A DNA stretch of 64,000 nt from IMG/VR virus record IMGVR_UViG_3300044993_000080, positions 20,417 to 84,416 of that record; one strand, given 5' to 3'. Of this stretch, positions 15,613-23,305 are shown one piece after another (the first letter of the stretch is position 1; each line of letters opens with the position of its first letter). Made by a program: the position numbers and the translations under genes. The DNA is from a virus. The notes under the pieces are model-generated. The model had not been told where the DNA came from. It did not search any database and was given only the letters and a program-made list of their open reading frames with translations.

Positions 15613-15836
15613 GCAATGTTCCGGGCCTGACCCTCTTTCTGACGCGCGGCCCACGCCAACGCGGCGGCGCTCGGTTTGCCTGCCGCGTTGGCGGCTTCGA
15701 GCGATGCCAGTAATTGCTTGGCGAGCCGCTTGCCCTCGGGCAACTGGATCACCATCCAACATGGCTGCGTCTTGCCCCGGTGCTCAGCGGTGGTCTCTAT
15801 ACGGAACTCAAGCCCGCCGTGCCTCGATCTGCCCAT
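15609..15836 (-). CDS. Unrecognised small protein
   Basis: 75 residues from ATG 15836, overlapping the end of the HNH-like gene by 29 bases. Beta-like N-terminus (GGLEFRIETTAEHRGKTQPC), then an Ala-rich helix pair. A longer form from 15968 is open but would overlap the HNH-like gene fully. The stop TGA lies inside the -35 of the next promoter. No family recognised. Confidence 0.6.
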   Translation of the reverse strand: MGRSRHGGLEFRIETTAEHRGKTQPCWMVIQLPEGKRLAKQLLASLEAANAAGKPSAAALAWAARQKEGQARNIA

Positions 15837-16584
15837 TAGCACTGGCTGCAACTGCCCGATGCCTTCGAATATCCGGCAGTGCCCAATCTTGGTCCTGCGA
15901 GATAGACGCAATAATCGGTATGGGTCGTTGCAACGGGTTGCAGCCAATCGCTTCCTCGGGCTTTCCATAGTTGTCCTCTAACCAGTGGTTCCAAAAGTCC
16001 TTCGGCATGAAAGGCCGATACCATTCCGGGGGATCGAAACGTGGGTGCGCAACAGGTAACAGGCCGTCGCTGCTTGGTGGTGGCTCTTCGTAGCCGAGAT
16101 GGACCAGCTTCCAGTAAAGCCGCTGGTTGCTGTTCTGCTGCGCTTTCTGGGCGCGGCGGGTAGCGTGGTAGCGGACGTTTCTCTCTGCCACGTTGTCGGC
16201 CATCGACTGAGGCCTGACGTGCTCGATACATAATGAGTTGGGGTTGCCGTCCGGGGTGTGAGGACAGTAATGCCCTGCTGTGTCTGTGCCGAGGTCGAAC
16301 CCGTGAATATAGACGGCGCTCCAACGGTGAGCGAACCATCTGCGACCCTCGAACCAGAACGCGCCGTAGCGGGTATTGCAGCCTTGGCCTGATGTGGTGC
16401 CGCCCGTCCAGACGACGCATCCGGTCTCGGGTTCGAAGCGGCACTTAGACGCAAAACGCTCCAGTGCTGTCTTCGGTTTGCGACCCGCTGGTTCTTCGTA
16501 GCTGCCTGCTTGGGCTCGCGCTTGAAGAACTTCGCGCTCGGCTCCCCGACCGTCACAACCGCGCATTGCGTATCCACACCACAT
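15808..16584 (-). CDS. HNH-type endonuclease candidate
   Basis: Up to 258 residues; starts at 16584 or 16569 are both possible. The pattern of small phage HNH proteins is visible: VVWTGGTTSGQGCNTRYGAF, GRRWFAHRWSAVYIHG with the AHR motif, GHYCPHTPDGNPNSLCIEH, then RNVRYHATRR. These bind metal and nick or cut DNA. The C-terminal 90 residues are unrelated and cross a 14-bp palindrome (IGCNPLQRPI). It may be a homing endonuclease; no target is apparent. Confidence 0.72.
   Translation of the reverse strand: MWCGYAMRGCDGRGAEREVLQARAQAGSYEEPAGRKPKTALERFASKCRFEPETGCVVWTGGTTSGQGCNTRYGAFWFEGRRWFAHRWSAVYIHGFDLGTDTAGHYCPHTPDGNPNSLCIEHVRPQSMADNVAERNVRYHATRRAQKAQQNSNQRLYWKLVHLGYEEPPPSSDGLLPVAHPRFDPPEWYRPFMPKDFWNHWLEDNYGKPEEAIGCNPLQRPIPIIASISQDQDWALPDIRRHRAVAASANGQIEARRA
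15929..15942. repeat. 14-bp dispersed palindrome TGCAACGGGTTGCA
   Basis: Exact copy inside the C-terminal codons of the HNH-like gene, about 95 bases before the next start. Confidence 0.9.
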
Positions 16585-16693
16585 CGGAGTTTGTCATAGA
16601 ACACCCCATAGCTGATCCGATAGAATTGACTGCGCTTATAGTAGTAGCAGTCGCAGTTAGTCCAAGAATAAGTACTTGCTGCAAATTATGACA
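16553..16693 (-). CDS. Possible 46-residue single-pass membrane peptide
   Basis: Frame from ATG 16693 with a hydrophobic stretch VLILGLTATATTISAVNSIG. AGAAAGG directly abuts the ATG, so the SD is poor, and the -10 of one of the two promoters overlaps the start. It overlaps the HNH-like gene by 32 bases. Only the upstream promoter could express it. Confidence 0.3.
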   Translation of the reverse strand, partial: CHNLQQVLILGLTATATTISAVNSIGSAMGCSMTNSDVVWIRNARL

Positions 16694-16740
16694 CATCCTT
16701 TCTATACTGTCAACATGACATGAACGACTTTCATTGTCAA
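16685..16740 (-). promoter_or_regulatory. Two tandem promoters
   Basis: Upstream: -35 TTGACA (16740-16735), 17-base spacer, -10 CATGTT. Downstream: -35 TTGACA (16713-16708), 17-base spacer, -10 CATAAT (16690-16685), the best -10 in this region. A palindrome variant lies 7 bases upstream of the first -35. Confidence 0.75.
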
Positions 16741-16747
16741 GCACCAC

Positions 16748-16761
16748 TGCAACCCGTCGCA
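16748..16761. repeat. Dispersed palindrome, variant TGCAACCCGTCGCA
   Basis: One mismatch; 7 bases upstream of the -35 box at 16740. Confidence 0.75.
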
Positions 16762-16781
16762 ACGACCTACTCTTCGTTTTA

Positions 16782-17345
16782 TTAGGGTTGTAATGAGCGA
16801 GCGCGGCGCTCGAAATCGTATGCCTTGGTCTCGATGTGGGTCAGGACATCCGGGTTCCAGATGCAGCCACTGGCGCAATCCCACCCGTAATACCAGTTGC
16901 TAATCTGGTTGGTGATGTCACCCATCCCGCCCAGTCGGCAAGACCAGAAGTAATGGGCGATGACGATCCCGCCGAAGTCGCGGGCAACCCGGTCCCACTC
17001 TATGTTGTAGCGGGCGAACCGCGAGGAAAGCCGCACGTCCCTCGCATACTCGCGGTGGAAGGCGCACATCTCATCAAACTGGGTGATGAGCTTCACGCCG
17101 GACGTGTCGAGTTCGTAGGTGTGCACGAACTTCAGGCTGTCCAGTCCCCACCCCTCACTCTTGCACCATGTCGGCCAGTCGTGGTTGCTGTCCGGCACGC
17201 TGATCCACCCGCCCATGGGCTTACCCACTGGAGCCTCGCGCCCGTCTGGCAAGAAGTATCCACCTCCCTGTGGTTGCTGCTCCGGGGTGTAGCGCCGCTC
17301 CTCCCAATCGTAGGTCTCGGCCTTGGTGTATTTCTCGACAATCAC
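16782..17345 (-). CDS. Conserved phage protein of unknown function
   Basis: 187 residues. The C-terminal half carries NIEWDRVARDFGGIVIAHYF, then SNWYYGWDCASGCIWNPDVL, a pattern I know from uncharacterised proteins of phages and bacteria. GGWISVPDSNHDWPTWCKSE lies near residue 45. It starts 4 bases after the stop of the 596-residue gene and is likely its translational partner. No enzymatic motif recognised. Confidence 0.8.
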   Translation of the reverse strand: MIVEKYTKAETYDWEERRYTPEQQPQGGGYFLPDGREAPVGKPMGGWISVPDSNHDWPTWCKSEGWGLDSLKFVHTYELDTSGVKLITQFDEMCAFHREYARDVRLSSRFARYNIEWDRVARDFGGIVIAHYFWSCRLGGMGDITNQISNWYYGWDCASGCIWNPDVLTHIETKAYDFERRARSLQP

Positions 17346-17349
17346 GTAG

Positions 17350-19140
17350 TCAGCCTTTCACGTGGTAGTGGTGTTCGACCGGCTTGTTGGGGTCGCCCCG
17401 GCCATTCGGATAGGTGCGCCACGTGCGCTTCGCGCCACAGTTCAAGCACTCCCATTTGTTGGGTTCGAACTCGGTCCACCATTCGCCGCCCGGCCCGTGA
17501 TCGCACAGGCCCTTGGCTTTGACCTCCCGGTAGCGCTTGTCGTGCACGAAATGACCGCGCACGGTGTGCCAGCCGACGTGGCGCTTCTCGCGGTCCTCAT
17601 CGTGCTCTCGGCTGATAAGCTGGACGCCGGGAGCCCGGTCGAGGTCTATGGTGACGATGCGGTGGGCATGAAGCGGTCGCTTGCCTTTGTGTGTGGAGCG
17701 CCAACGCCGGGGCACGTCCGTGTATTTGATAGCCTGATTGCTCGGCGTGTTGATCGCCAATAGCAGCGCCACGATGAGCGGCACGTCCCCGGCGAAGTGC
17801 CCATAGTAGATTTGCGATAGCAAGGCGGCTCCACCAGGGCCGGACAGGACGCCGAACCCGTGCTGCGCTCTAAGAGACAAGGCCACGTTGTCGCCTGCGA
17901 GGTCGAGCAACGTCTTGCCCATGTAAAAGCGATTGAGGTCCGCCCGCGTGCCGTTGATGCGTTCGATCTCACGCGCCAGCTTGTCCTGCGACGGCACAGT
18001 GTTGAGTTCGTAGTAGATCGGGCTCCACACAGGCGGCAAGCCGGGCGCTTGGCTGGCAACATAAACCCGACCTCCGGTGAATAAGAACCCTATGCGCTCG
18101 TCTACGTCCGGGCCCGACTGAGCTTGATTGAGTCCGAAGTGGTCAGCCCATACGATACTCGGCAACTCGATCCAACACTGCTCGAAAGGTGGTCGGGCAA
18201 ACTCGGCGTTTTGCGCAAGCTGCTCCGGGAAGGCGCTAACCGCTTCTGCAACCCGTTGCACGGCTGCGCTGTCGAGCACCATCTTCTCGACGTGCTTCAG
18301 CGTGTTCGTGAGGCGCTTGATCGTCTGGCCGGTGATGACCCGCTTCTGGTGGACCGGCGAGTGCACGATCTCGTCTGCCAGTGTCGGCCACTTCCATAGC
18401 TCGCCCTCGCCTTGCACGGGAACGGACATCAGGCTTTCCACCACATCAGCCGGGACCGGCGTGCCGTTGGCGACGAAGCGCCCCAGCAAGTCCCCCATGA
18501 AGCGATGCAGCGATGGGGTGACGGGCTTGTTGGCCTCCATCCGCTGAATGAACTCGCCCAGCATGTCACGCTCGTGGCGTAGGCTGTCCAGCGTCGCGCC
18601 GGGCAAGGTCTCAAGCTCGAAACCAGAGAACACCTTGCGCACCTGATCTTTGAGCGCAACGGTGATGGCGTCGATCTGCGCCTGCTCGGCAGCATCAGCG
18701 TCCACGGTGATCTCGACTTTGGCTTCCCAGTTCTCGGCCTCCAGACGGGCAATCTCTTCGTCCGTGAGGGAGCCGGGGTCGGCGTGGATTTTGTTCTCGA
18801 TGTCCCGATACCACTTGTCCTCGTGGTAGGGCGGCGGCATCCCGGTATCGCCGTGCACCAGTCGCAGGAACTTGGTTCGCTGGATATTGTCGCGGTCGAT
18901 GACGATTTCTGCCAGTGGCCGGGGCGTGCCCCTCTCGTGCTTGGCGAGATACTTGGCCGCAGCGCGTGGCGACATTATCTTGAAGCTCGGCGGCCCGCCG
19001 CCCACGATCTCTGTCTTGGTCAAGTCCAACGTCTCGTCATCGTGTATGATGCGAGGCCCGCCCTTGGCGTTGACCAGCACCGCGACCTTGCCAGTCGAAG
19101 CTCGGCGCTGACGGCGTGTCAACGGATCGCCGTCTGTCAT
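17350..19140 (-). CDS. Large unrecognised protein with C-terminal zinc ribbon
   Basis: 596 residues. The N-terminal 300 are helical and charged and look like coiled-coil or packing helices (DSLRHERDMLGEFIQRMEAN). Residues about 430-500 form a compact helical domain. The C-terminal 70 hold a zinc ribbon candidate CDHGPGGEWWTEF...WECLNCGAKRTW. The first ten residues are basic (TRRQRRASTGK). An exact 14-bp palindrome lies mid-gene (18247). Function unknown; the overlap with the 78-residue gene shows coupling. Confidence 0.78.
   Translation of the reverse strand: MTDGDPLTRRQRRASTGKVAVLVNAKGGPRIIHDDETLDLTKTEIVGGGPPSFKIMSPRAAAKYLAKHERGTPRPLAEIVIDRDNIQRTKFLRLVHGDTGMPPPYHEDKWYRDIENKIHADPGSLTDEEIARLEAENWEAKVEITVDADAAEQAQIDAITVALKDQVRKVFSGFELETLPGATLDSLRHERDMLGEFIQRMEANKPVTPSLHRFMGDLLGRFVANGTPVPADVVESLMSVPVQGEGELWKWPTLADEIVHSPVHQKRVITGQTIKRLTNTLKHVEKMVLDSAAVQRVAEAVSAFPEQLAQNAEFARPPFEQCWIELPSIVWADHFGLNQAQSGPDVDERIGFLFTGGRVYVASQAPGLPPVWSPIYYELNTVPSQDKLAREIERINGTRADLNRFYMGKTLLDLAGDNVALSLRAQHGFGVLSGPGGAALLSQIYYGHFAGDVPLIVALLLAINTPSNQAIKYTDVPRRWRSTHKGKRPLHAHRIVTIDLDRAPGVQLISREHDEDREKRHVGWHTVRGHFVHDKRYREVKAKGLCDHGPGGEWWTEFEPNKWECLNCGAKRTWRTYPNGRGDPNKPVEHHYHVKG
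18247..18260. repeat. 14-bp dispersed palindrome TGCAACCCGTTGCA
   Basis: Exact copy in the middle of the 596-residue gene, one of few copies not near a gene border. Confidence 0.9.
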
Positions 19141-19373
19141 CTGAACACCTTGGTCTTGGTGTTCGGGTGCACGCTGGCATGTGTGTTCAAGAACTCGGAC
19201 AACTGAATATCGTTGACCGGCACGTCGAACTCATCAACGATCACCATGTTGTTGTCGCGCTTGCCGCACGCGGCGGCCTCTGCCAACCTGCGGTTGCTGT
19301 CGCTAAACCACGCGACAAGTGCGGGCTCACGCGGATCGCCGATGTAGATGTGGCGAATAAGTTTCCGTGGCAT
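19137..19373 (-). CDS. Unrecognised small protein
   Basis: 78 residues, starting 1 base after the stop of the DUF6011-like gene and overlapping the next start (ATGA at 19140-19137). Contains a beta-like block (LIRHIYIGDPREPALVAWFS) and NMVIVDEFDVPVNDIQLSEF. No family recognised. Confidence 0.72.
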   Translation of the reverse strand: MPRKLIRHIYIGDPREPALVAWFSDSNRRLAEAAACGKRDNNMVIVDEFDVPVNDIQLSEFLNTHASVHPNTKTKVFR

Positions 19374-19374
19374 G

Positions 19375-20043
19375 TCAAGCTCCCCACCCGTAGGACTTCT
19401 CGCAGACCGGGCCGATGCCCTTGGCGACGCTCTTTGGGTCCGTCAATTCGCGCCCGCAACAGCAGCAGACACCAAACTGCTTGCCGTAGGCGATAGCGGC
19501 GGTGTGCGGGTCTGCGCAGACCTTCAGGATCGCCTGTTCGGTCTCTTCGTCGCACTCGCGGTAGCTGCGAACGAACCGCCCTTCGTGGACTTTGCCGTAA
19601 TAGGTCCCATCGTGACGGCTCTTGACATAGACCGCGCCGGGGTTGCGGCTGCGAACGCCAGCCGGGCTGAAGGCGAAGTCGGCGAACCGCAGCTTGGGAT
19701 ACTTGATCCCTGCGTCCTTGGCCTTGGCGAATGCGGTCTCCAGCGCCGTGACTGAACAGGACGGCGCGCTCGCTTCTATCTTGCGGATCGCGTGAGTGCG
19801 CTCGGCGTCCTTGCGGATGCAGTTGTGGATGGCTGCGACCTGCCTTTCGGTCAAACTCCCGTAGCGGTGAAGCCCGGCATTGAGACTGCACGCAAAATCG
19901 AAGCCACGGCGTGATTTCTCCTCGATCCACGCCCATTCAGTCGGGTGTGCGTCTTTCCACGCCTGCACGACTGCGTGATCGGCGTTGGCCGGACGTGCGG
20001 GTGATGCGTGTTTCTGGTAGAAGCGGTTCTGGTAGTAAGTCAT
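19375..20043 (-). CDS. DUF6011-domain protein
   Basis: 222 residues from ATG 20043, 6-7 bases after GGGAG in the leader; the apparent start at 20067 lies in the leader itself. The C-terminal Cys cluster FGVCCCCGRELTDPKSVAKG followed by IGPVCEKSYG is typical of DUF6011, a small zinc-finger-like domain in phage and bacterial proteins, often at the end of helicase-like or unknown proteins. Residues 90-160 contain a beta-rich region. Function unknown. Confidence 0.82.
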   Translation of the reverse strand: MTYYQNRFYQKHASPARPANADHAVVQAWKDAHPTEWAWIEEKSRRGFDFACSLNAGLHRYGSLTERQVAAIHNCIRKDAERTHAIRKIEASAPSCSVTALETAFAKAKDAGIKYPKLRFADFAFSPAGVRSRNPGAVYVKSRHDGTYYGKVHEGRFVRSYRECDEETEQAILKVCADPHTAAIAYGKQFGVCCCCGRELTDPKSVAKGIGPVCEKSYGWGA

Positions 20044-20067
20044 TTCAATCTCCCTTTCGACCCTCAC

Positions 20068-20096
20068 ACATTGGCCTAGGCGAGATTTTATGTCAA
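20068..20096 (-). promoter_or_regulatory. Early-type promoter
   Basis: -35 TTGACA, spacer TAAAATCTCGCCTAGGC, -10 CAATGT; an exact palindrome lies 9 bases upstream. Drives the 20043-16782 group. Confidence 0.78.
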
Positions 20097-20105
20097 GCGG
20101 AAAGT

Positions 20106-20119
20106 TGCAACGGGTTGCA
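20106..20119. repeat. 14-bp dispersed palindrome TGCAACGGGTTGCA
   Basis: Exact copy (16-bp with TTGCAA arms), 9 bases upstream of the -35 box at 20096. The rest of the gap up to 20213 holds a CGGTGAG/CTCAC hairpin near 20140 and nothing else I recognise. Confidence 0.92.
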
Positions 20120-20213
20120 AATCTACTCTATCATCAGCGGGCGGTGTGAGCCCACTCACCGTCTTGCATGGAGCTTGCAGGGCACCGGGGCTCGATGTCA
20201 AGCGCCGGGGCCT

Positions 20214-20960
20214 TCACAAGACGATGGCCCTGCGCTTACGCCCATCATGAACAGGCTGGGCGACTTGCACGGGAGATGCGAGCCCGGTAAAGCCCGCGAT
20301 CCGGCACACGTAGCGGCAATACCCATACCCCTCAGTATTAACGAGGTAGTGGTCCCTGCCGCCGACCTGCACAATCAGTGTGGTGATGTTGTGCTTGTCA
20401 AACTCGGCCTGAACCGCTTCGGAAAAATCATCGCACGGCTCGTAGTTACTGCCTGACGGGAAAATCTCACGTCGATTGAGGATGGGAATGTAATGCCGCA
20501 AGATGGCGATCTGGTCCCACTCGATCTCTTCGTCAACGTCGCCCCAGCAAGACGGCTTGCGGTTAAAACAGGGCAGCGCGCCAATCTCACCAGCGAAGCG
20601 CCCGCTATAACCCAGTATGGCCTTGCGGACATCAAGCGCTGCATCCACGTGGTCTTGGGTAACAACATGCAGCGTCGGCGCTGCAAGGGGTTGCGGAACG
20701 GACGACTGAACCCGATCAGCTACATTGAAGAGCATGGCAAACCACTCAGCGTAGCTGACAACCTGAACCCCGTATAGAGCCGCTGCGCGTATTTTGCTGG
20801 TGCCACTATTAGGGTTGGCCGCCACAAGGTAGGTGACGTCGAAGTCCACCTTGTCCCGGACGTTGTGACCGGCTTGGGTCGTGAGTTGCTCCCACTGTTG
20901 GCGGGTGAGATGCTTGCCGCTTGGTGTGAAGCCCCGGCCCGTGAAAACGACTGTGCTCAT
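20214..20960 (-). CDS. BRCT-domain protein
   Basis: 248 residues. Residues 1-78 match the BRCT fold as found at the end of bacterial NAD-dependent ligases: STVVFTGRGFTPSGKHLTRQ, then GHNVRDKVDFDVTYLVAAN and KIRAAALYGVQVVSYAEWFA with the conserved Trp. BRCT domains bind phospho-peptides, DNA ends or PARP-type targets. The C-terminal 150 residues, with several Cys and a YGYCRYVCRI block, are not recognised. A stand-alone BRCT protein is uncommon in phages. It ends in a basic tail (GRKRRAIVL). Confidence 0.85.
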   Translation of the reverse strand: MSTVVFTGRGFTPSGKHLTRQQWEQLTTQAGHNVRDKVDFDVTYLVAANPNSGTSKIRAAALYGVQVVSYAEWFAMLFNVADRVQSSVPQPLAAPTLHVVTQDHVDAALDVRKAILGYSGRFAGEIGALPCFNRKPSCWGDVDEEIEWDQIAILRHYIPILNRREIFPSGSNYEPCDDFSEAVQAEFDKHNITTLIVQVGGRDHYLVNTEGYGYCRYVCRIAGFTGLASPVQVAQPVHDGRKRRAIVL

Positions 20961-20985
20961 CTATGGTCTCCATCTAGGGTGGCTG

Positions 20986-21543
20986 TCACGCACGTCTCCG
21001 TCTGGCAGGCGGATTGACCACTGGTTCTTGGGCTTTGGCAAGTTCGGCTCGACGCTGCGCGATGATCTCTTCCAGCATCTGAAAATGCGCGGGGTCAGTC
21101 AGACCCATCACCAGTTCCTGAAGCTGACTGCGGTTTTCGAGCGCGGCCATGGCGACTGCGCCCTCCCACGTCCGGGCACAAGCCGGGCACTGCTTGCCCT
21201 CGCTGATGCCCCGACGATTGCCGTGCCATTTGCTATCGCTGCCGTCGCGCAACGGATAAGGCTCCGCGCCAACTGCGAACTCGGGGATGGCGTCCGGGGC
21301 AGGCTTTGGCCTAGGCGGCAGGGAGATCGTCGAGTTGCCGCCCTTGACCTTCACCTGCCCCGGTTCCGTGTTATCGCCGCCTTGGGTGGCTGCGACTTCG
21401 GAAATGATCTGGTTGAAGGCGTTCGTCAGCCCGGCGTGGCTGGTGTCCACGTCCCAAGGACCGAATGATGCGCCCGTCGCCTTTGCGTCGCTCTGTGTGC
21501 GGGCGATGGTCAACGGGGTGGTATCGCAGCGATAGAACCTCAT
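20986..21543 (-). CDS. Unrecognised protein with Cys pair and basic tail
   Basis: 185 residues, coupled to the previous gene by ATGA. The middle is Pro/Lys rich (SLPPRPKPAPDAIPEFAVGA). QCPACARTWEGAVAMAALEN resembles half a zinc ribbon, and the C-terminal helix ends in the tag PVVNPPARRRRA. No family recognised. Confidence 0.72.
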   Translation of the reverse strand: MRFYRCDTTPLTIARTQSDAKATGASFGPWDVDTSHAGLTNAFNQIISEVAATQGGDNTEPGQVKVKGGNSTISLPPRPKPAPDAIPEFAVGAEPYPLRDGSDSKWHGNRRGISEGKQCPACARTWEGAVAMAALENRSQLQELVMGLTDPAHFQMLEEIIAQRRAELAKAQEPVVNPPARRRRA

Positions 21544-21767
21544 TGCGCCATCTCCCAGATGACCTGCTCGGCGATCTGCTCGATCCGCGCGGCGTCTGCT
21601 TCGTCCTGCGCGTCCCAGTCAAAGTCCAGTGCGTCCTCGATACCTGCGAGGTATGCGCCCTGCAACACGACCGGGATACCGGCTTCGCGCATGTGGGTGG
21701 TCAGGTCATGGAGCGGCGCGGTGTGCGCGGCGGCCTGACCGGCTTGGTATGCTTCTTCACGGGTCAT
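21540..21767 (-). CDS. Small acidic helical protein
   Basis: 75 residues from ATG 21767, 7-8 bases after AGGAG in a leader of the shared type (GTCGAGTAGGAGATT). Starts REEAYQAGQAAAHTAPLHDL; the C-terminal half is acidic helix. No family recognised. Confidence 0.72.
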   Translation of the reverse strand: MTREEAYQAGQAAAHTAPLHDLTTHMREAGIPVVLQGAYLAGIEDALDFDWDAQDEADAARIEQIAEQVIWEMAQ

Positions 21768-21793
21768 TTGACAATCTCCTACTCGACCATCAT

Positions 21794-21822
21794 ATGGTGG
21801 CCTAGGCGAGATTTTATGTCAA
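21794..21822 (-). promoter_or_regulatory. Early-type promoter
   Basis: -35 TTGACA, spacer TAAAATCTCGCCTAGGC, -10 CACCAT. The -35 contains the TGA stop of the frameshifted gene. Drives 21767, 21543 and possibly 20960. Confidence 0.68.
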
Positions 21823-22095
21823 GCGGAAAAGTGCAACGCCCGTGCACCATCGCGGCAAATCATCTCGGGGCGCACGGGCCTAACTGGCTTGTGCGGCAGG
21901 AACTCGTGATCCCAATTAACCCATACCCCGTCTACGCGCCCGCTAGAAAGGTGCGAGACCGTGCCCTTCCAAATGACACGCTGGTTCTCCCGTGGTGATC
22001 GTGAATAAAGGACCGCCCCGGCTTCCGGTGTAAACGCTGAAAGTGACGCCCATGATCTGCGGCTCGGGCCGGGCGACAGGGCGGACGCGCGGCAT
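21819..22095 (-). pseudogene. Frameshifted paralogue of the 81-residue gene at 38660-38905
   Basis: ATG at 22095 overlaps the previous stop (TAATG) and opens RVRPVARPEPQIMGVTFSVY. After about 26 codons homology to the paralogue continues only in the +1 frame, as NQRVIWKGTVSHLSSGRVDG and then EFLPHKPVRPVRPEMICR, ending at a TGA (21821-21819) inside the -35 of the next promoter. The paralogue reads GQRVVWHGRVSHLSSERVGA and EFLPHKTNRPVRPEMLCR. The tail frame has no ATG, GTG or TTG before the homologous block. Either a broken gene, a programmed +1 shift or a sequencing error. Confidence 0.7.
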
Positions 22096-22484
22096 TACCC
22101 CTTGGTCAGCCATTCGTCCTTGCCCACGCGGCGAATATGCGTGCTCTTGAGTTGCGGGTATCGTCGCCTAAAGTGAGCCAACGCGCCAGCCATTGTAACA
22201 GCATCGCTGTAGAAGGCCGCCCTGCTGTCTTTCTCTGTAATGAAGTAGATTGCCCATCGGCGGGTGCCGTCATGCTCGTGGCCGTCTATCAGCGTCACTT
22301 TACCACCCGACATCGGCGGCTCCCATTGGTTGATAATGGCAAGATTGCGCATCTGCCCGGCGTCGAACACCTCAACCGTGCCAGTCGGTGATGTCACGCG
22401 CCAGCGGCTCTGCGCGAGCGGTTCGATAATGAAGCCCCGGCTTCGACAATGGGCGACTACGCTGTCCAGTTCATTCGTTGGCAC
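22095..22484 (-). CDS. Unrecognised protein
   Basis: 129 residues from GTG 22484, 6 bases after GAAGGG; the longer frame to 22565 starts inside the palindrome region without an SD. Contains GGKVTLIDGHEHDGTRRWAI, then SDAVTMAGALAHFRRRYPQL, an alpha/beta arrangement I cannot assign. Coupled to the frameshifted gene by TAATG. Confidence 0.65.
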   Translation of the reverse strand: MPTNELDSVVAHCRSRGFIIEPLAQSRWRVTSPTGTVEVFDAGQMRNLAIINQWEPPMSGGKVTLIDGHEHDGTRRWAIYFITEKDSRAAFYSDAVTMAGALAHFRRRYPQLKSTHIRRVGKDEWLTKG

Positions 22485-22531
22485 TTGCGACCCTTCAACC
22501 TTTCGCACCGTCGCTCTCGATGCTCTCGATG

Positions 22532-22639
22532 CTACCAAACCTGTCTGCAACCCGTTGCAGGACACGTCAAGTGAAACTCTTGATCCAGTCGGATAGGGTT
22601 CCCGGCGACTGACGAGCCCAACACAACAGACCTGCTCAC
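22532..22639 (-). CDS. Candidate 35-residue microprotein
   Basis: GTG 22639 overlaps the previous stop (GTGA) and lies 7 bases from AAAGGA, a good SD. Reads SRSVVLGSSVAGNPIRLDQE, then LTCPATGCRQVW with a Cys pair. The palindrome at 22546 is translated as PATGCRQ. Real translation is plausible from the coupling; function unknown. Confidence 0.45.
   Translation of the reverse strand: MSRSVVLGSSVAGNPIRLDQEFHLTCPATGCRQVW
22546..22559. repeat. 14-bp dispersed palindrome TGCAACCCGTTGCA
   Basis: Exact copy. A TTGACG box lies 6 bases upstream on the minus strand (22571-22566), so the palindrome would fall inside a promoter spacer there. Confidence 0.88.
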
Positions 22640-22827
22640 GCTACGGTCCTTTCCGTCATCAGCACCATCATGGACGCGCGCTGCGCGATCTGGCCCACCG
22701 GCAGTCCGTTGGCGTGAGCGATAAACAGCGCGCCCGCCGCAATCTCGGTGAGCACATCCTGAAGCTCATCGAGTGTCTGGATATCCCGGACCCGCGACAT
22801 CATCGTCTCTATCAAAGGCCTGTCCAT
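22636..22827 (-). CDS. Small helical protein
   Basis: 63 residues from ATG 22827 (TGATG overlap with the previous stop). DRPLIETMMSRVRDIQTLDE, then AAGALFIAHANGLPVGQIA with a helix-turn-helix-like feel but too short to assign. Unrecognised. Confidence 0.65.
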   Translation of the reverse strand: MDRPLIETMMSRVRDIQTLDELQDVLTEIAAGALFIAHANGLPVGQIAQRASMMVLMTERTVA

Positions 22828-23204
22828 CAATGGACACCCATCATGACGCGGCGGCACTTGTCGGCCATCAATTCCGGGTGGTCGAGCATGTCGAGCGTGG
22901 TGAAGTTGTTTTGTCCTCCCCTGTAGTCCTTGCGGCCATTGCAGGTGCGATAGAGGATGTCATTGCCCCGGCCCATGCACGACTGCGAGACCTGCACGTA
23001 GATGCGCTCGCCGTGCAGCGTGGTCTCTCCGGACACTGCCGGACCGGCCATGTTGGTGCGGATGTCGTAGCTGCCAGCGGGCAATCCTAGGTGCTGGGCT
23101 ACCTGCTTGAGCCGCGACTTGGCGGTGCGGTGGAATTTGCGTTTGTGGGCGTCTTCGTCAGCGGTGTAGCCCTGCACGGGCTTGTTCCAATCAAATGTCG
23201 GCAT
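22827..23204 (-). CDS. Conserved phage protein of unknown function
   Basis: 125 residues from ATG 23204, 8 bases after AAGGAG in the leader. The block GSYDIRTNMAGPAVSGETTL, then YVQVSQSCMGRGNDILYRTC and GRKDYRGGQNNF, recurs in many phage proteins without known function. First gene of its transcript. Confidence 0.82.
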   Translation of the reverse strand: MPTFDWNKPVQGYTADEDAHKRKFHRTAKSRLKQVAQHLGLPAGSYDIRTNMAGPAVSGETTLHGERIYVQVSQSCMGRGNDILYRTCNGRKDYRGGQNNFTTLDMLDHPELMADKCRRVMMGVH

Positions 23205-23230
23205 AGTCGCCACTCCTTCTCGATAGATCA

Positions 23231-23259
23231 GGTGTAGCGTAGCCGGGATTTTATGTCAA
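23231..23259 (-). promoter_or_regulatory. Early-type promoter
   Basis: -35 TTGACA, spacer TAAAATCCCGGCTACGC, -10 TACACC; leader ATCGAGAAGGAG. A second TTGACA (23309-23304) 45 bases upstream lacks a -10. Confidence 0.65.
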
Positions 23260-23305
23260 GCGGAAAGTGGGGCGCTTCTGTTTCCCGGTGCGCCCCGAAC
23301 CGATG

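Noticed and set aside
20200-20213. TTGACATCG boxes near 20200 and at 23304-23309 as promoters
   Set aside because: No acceptable -10 at 15-19 bases; they may be decayed members of the promoter family.
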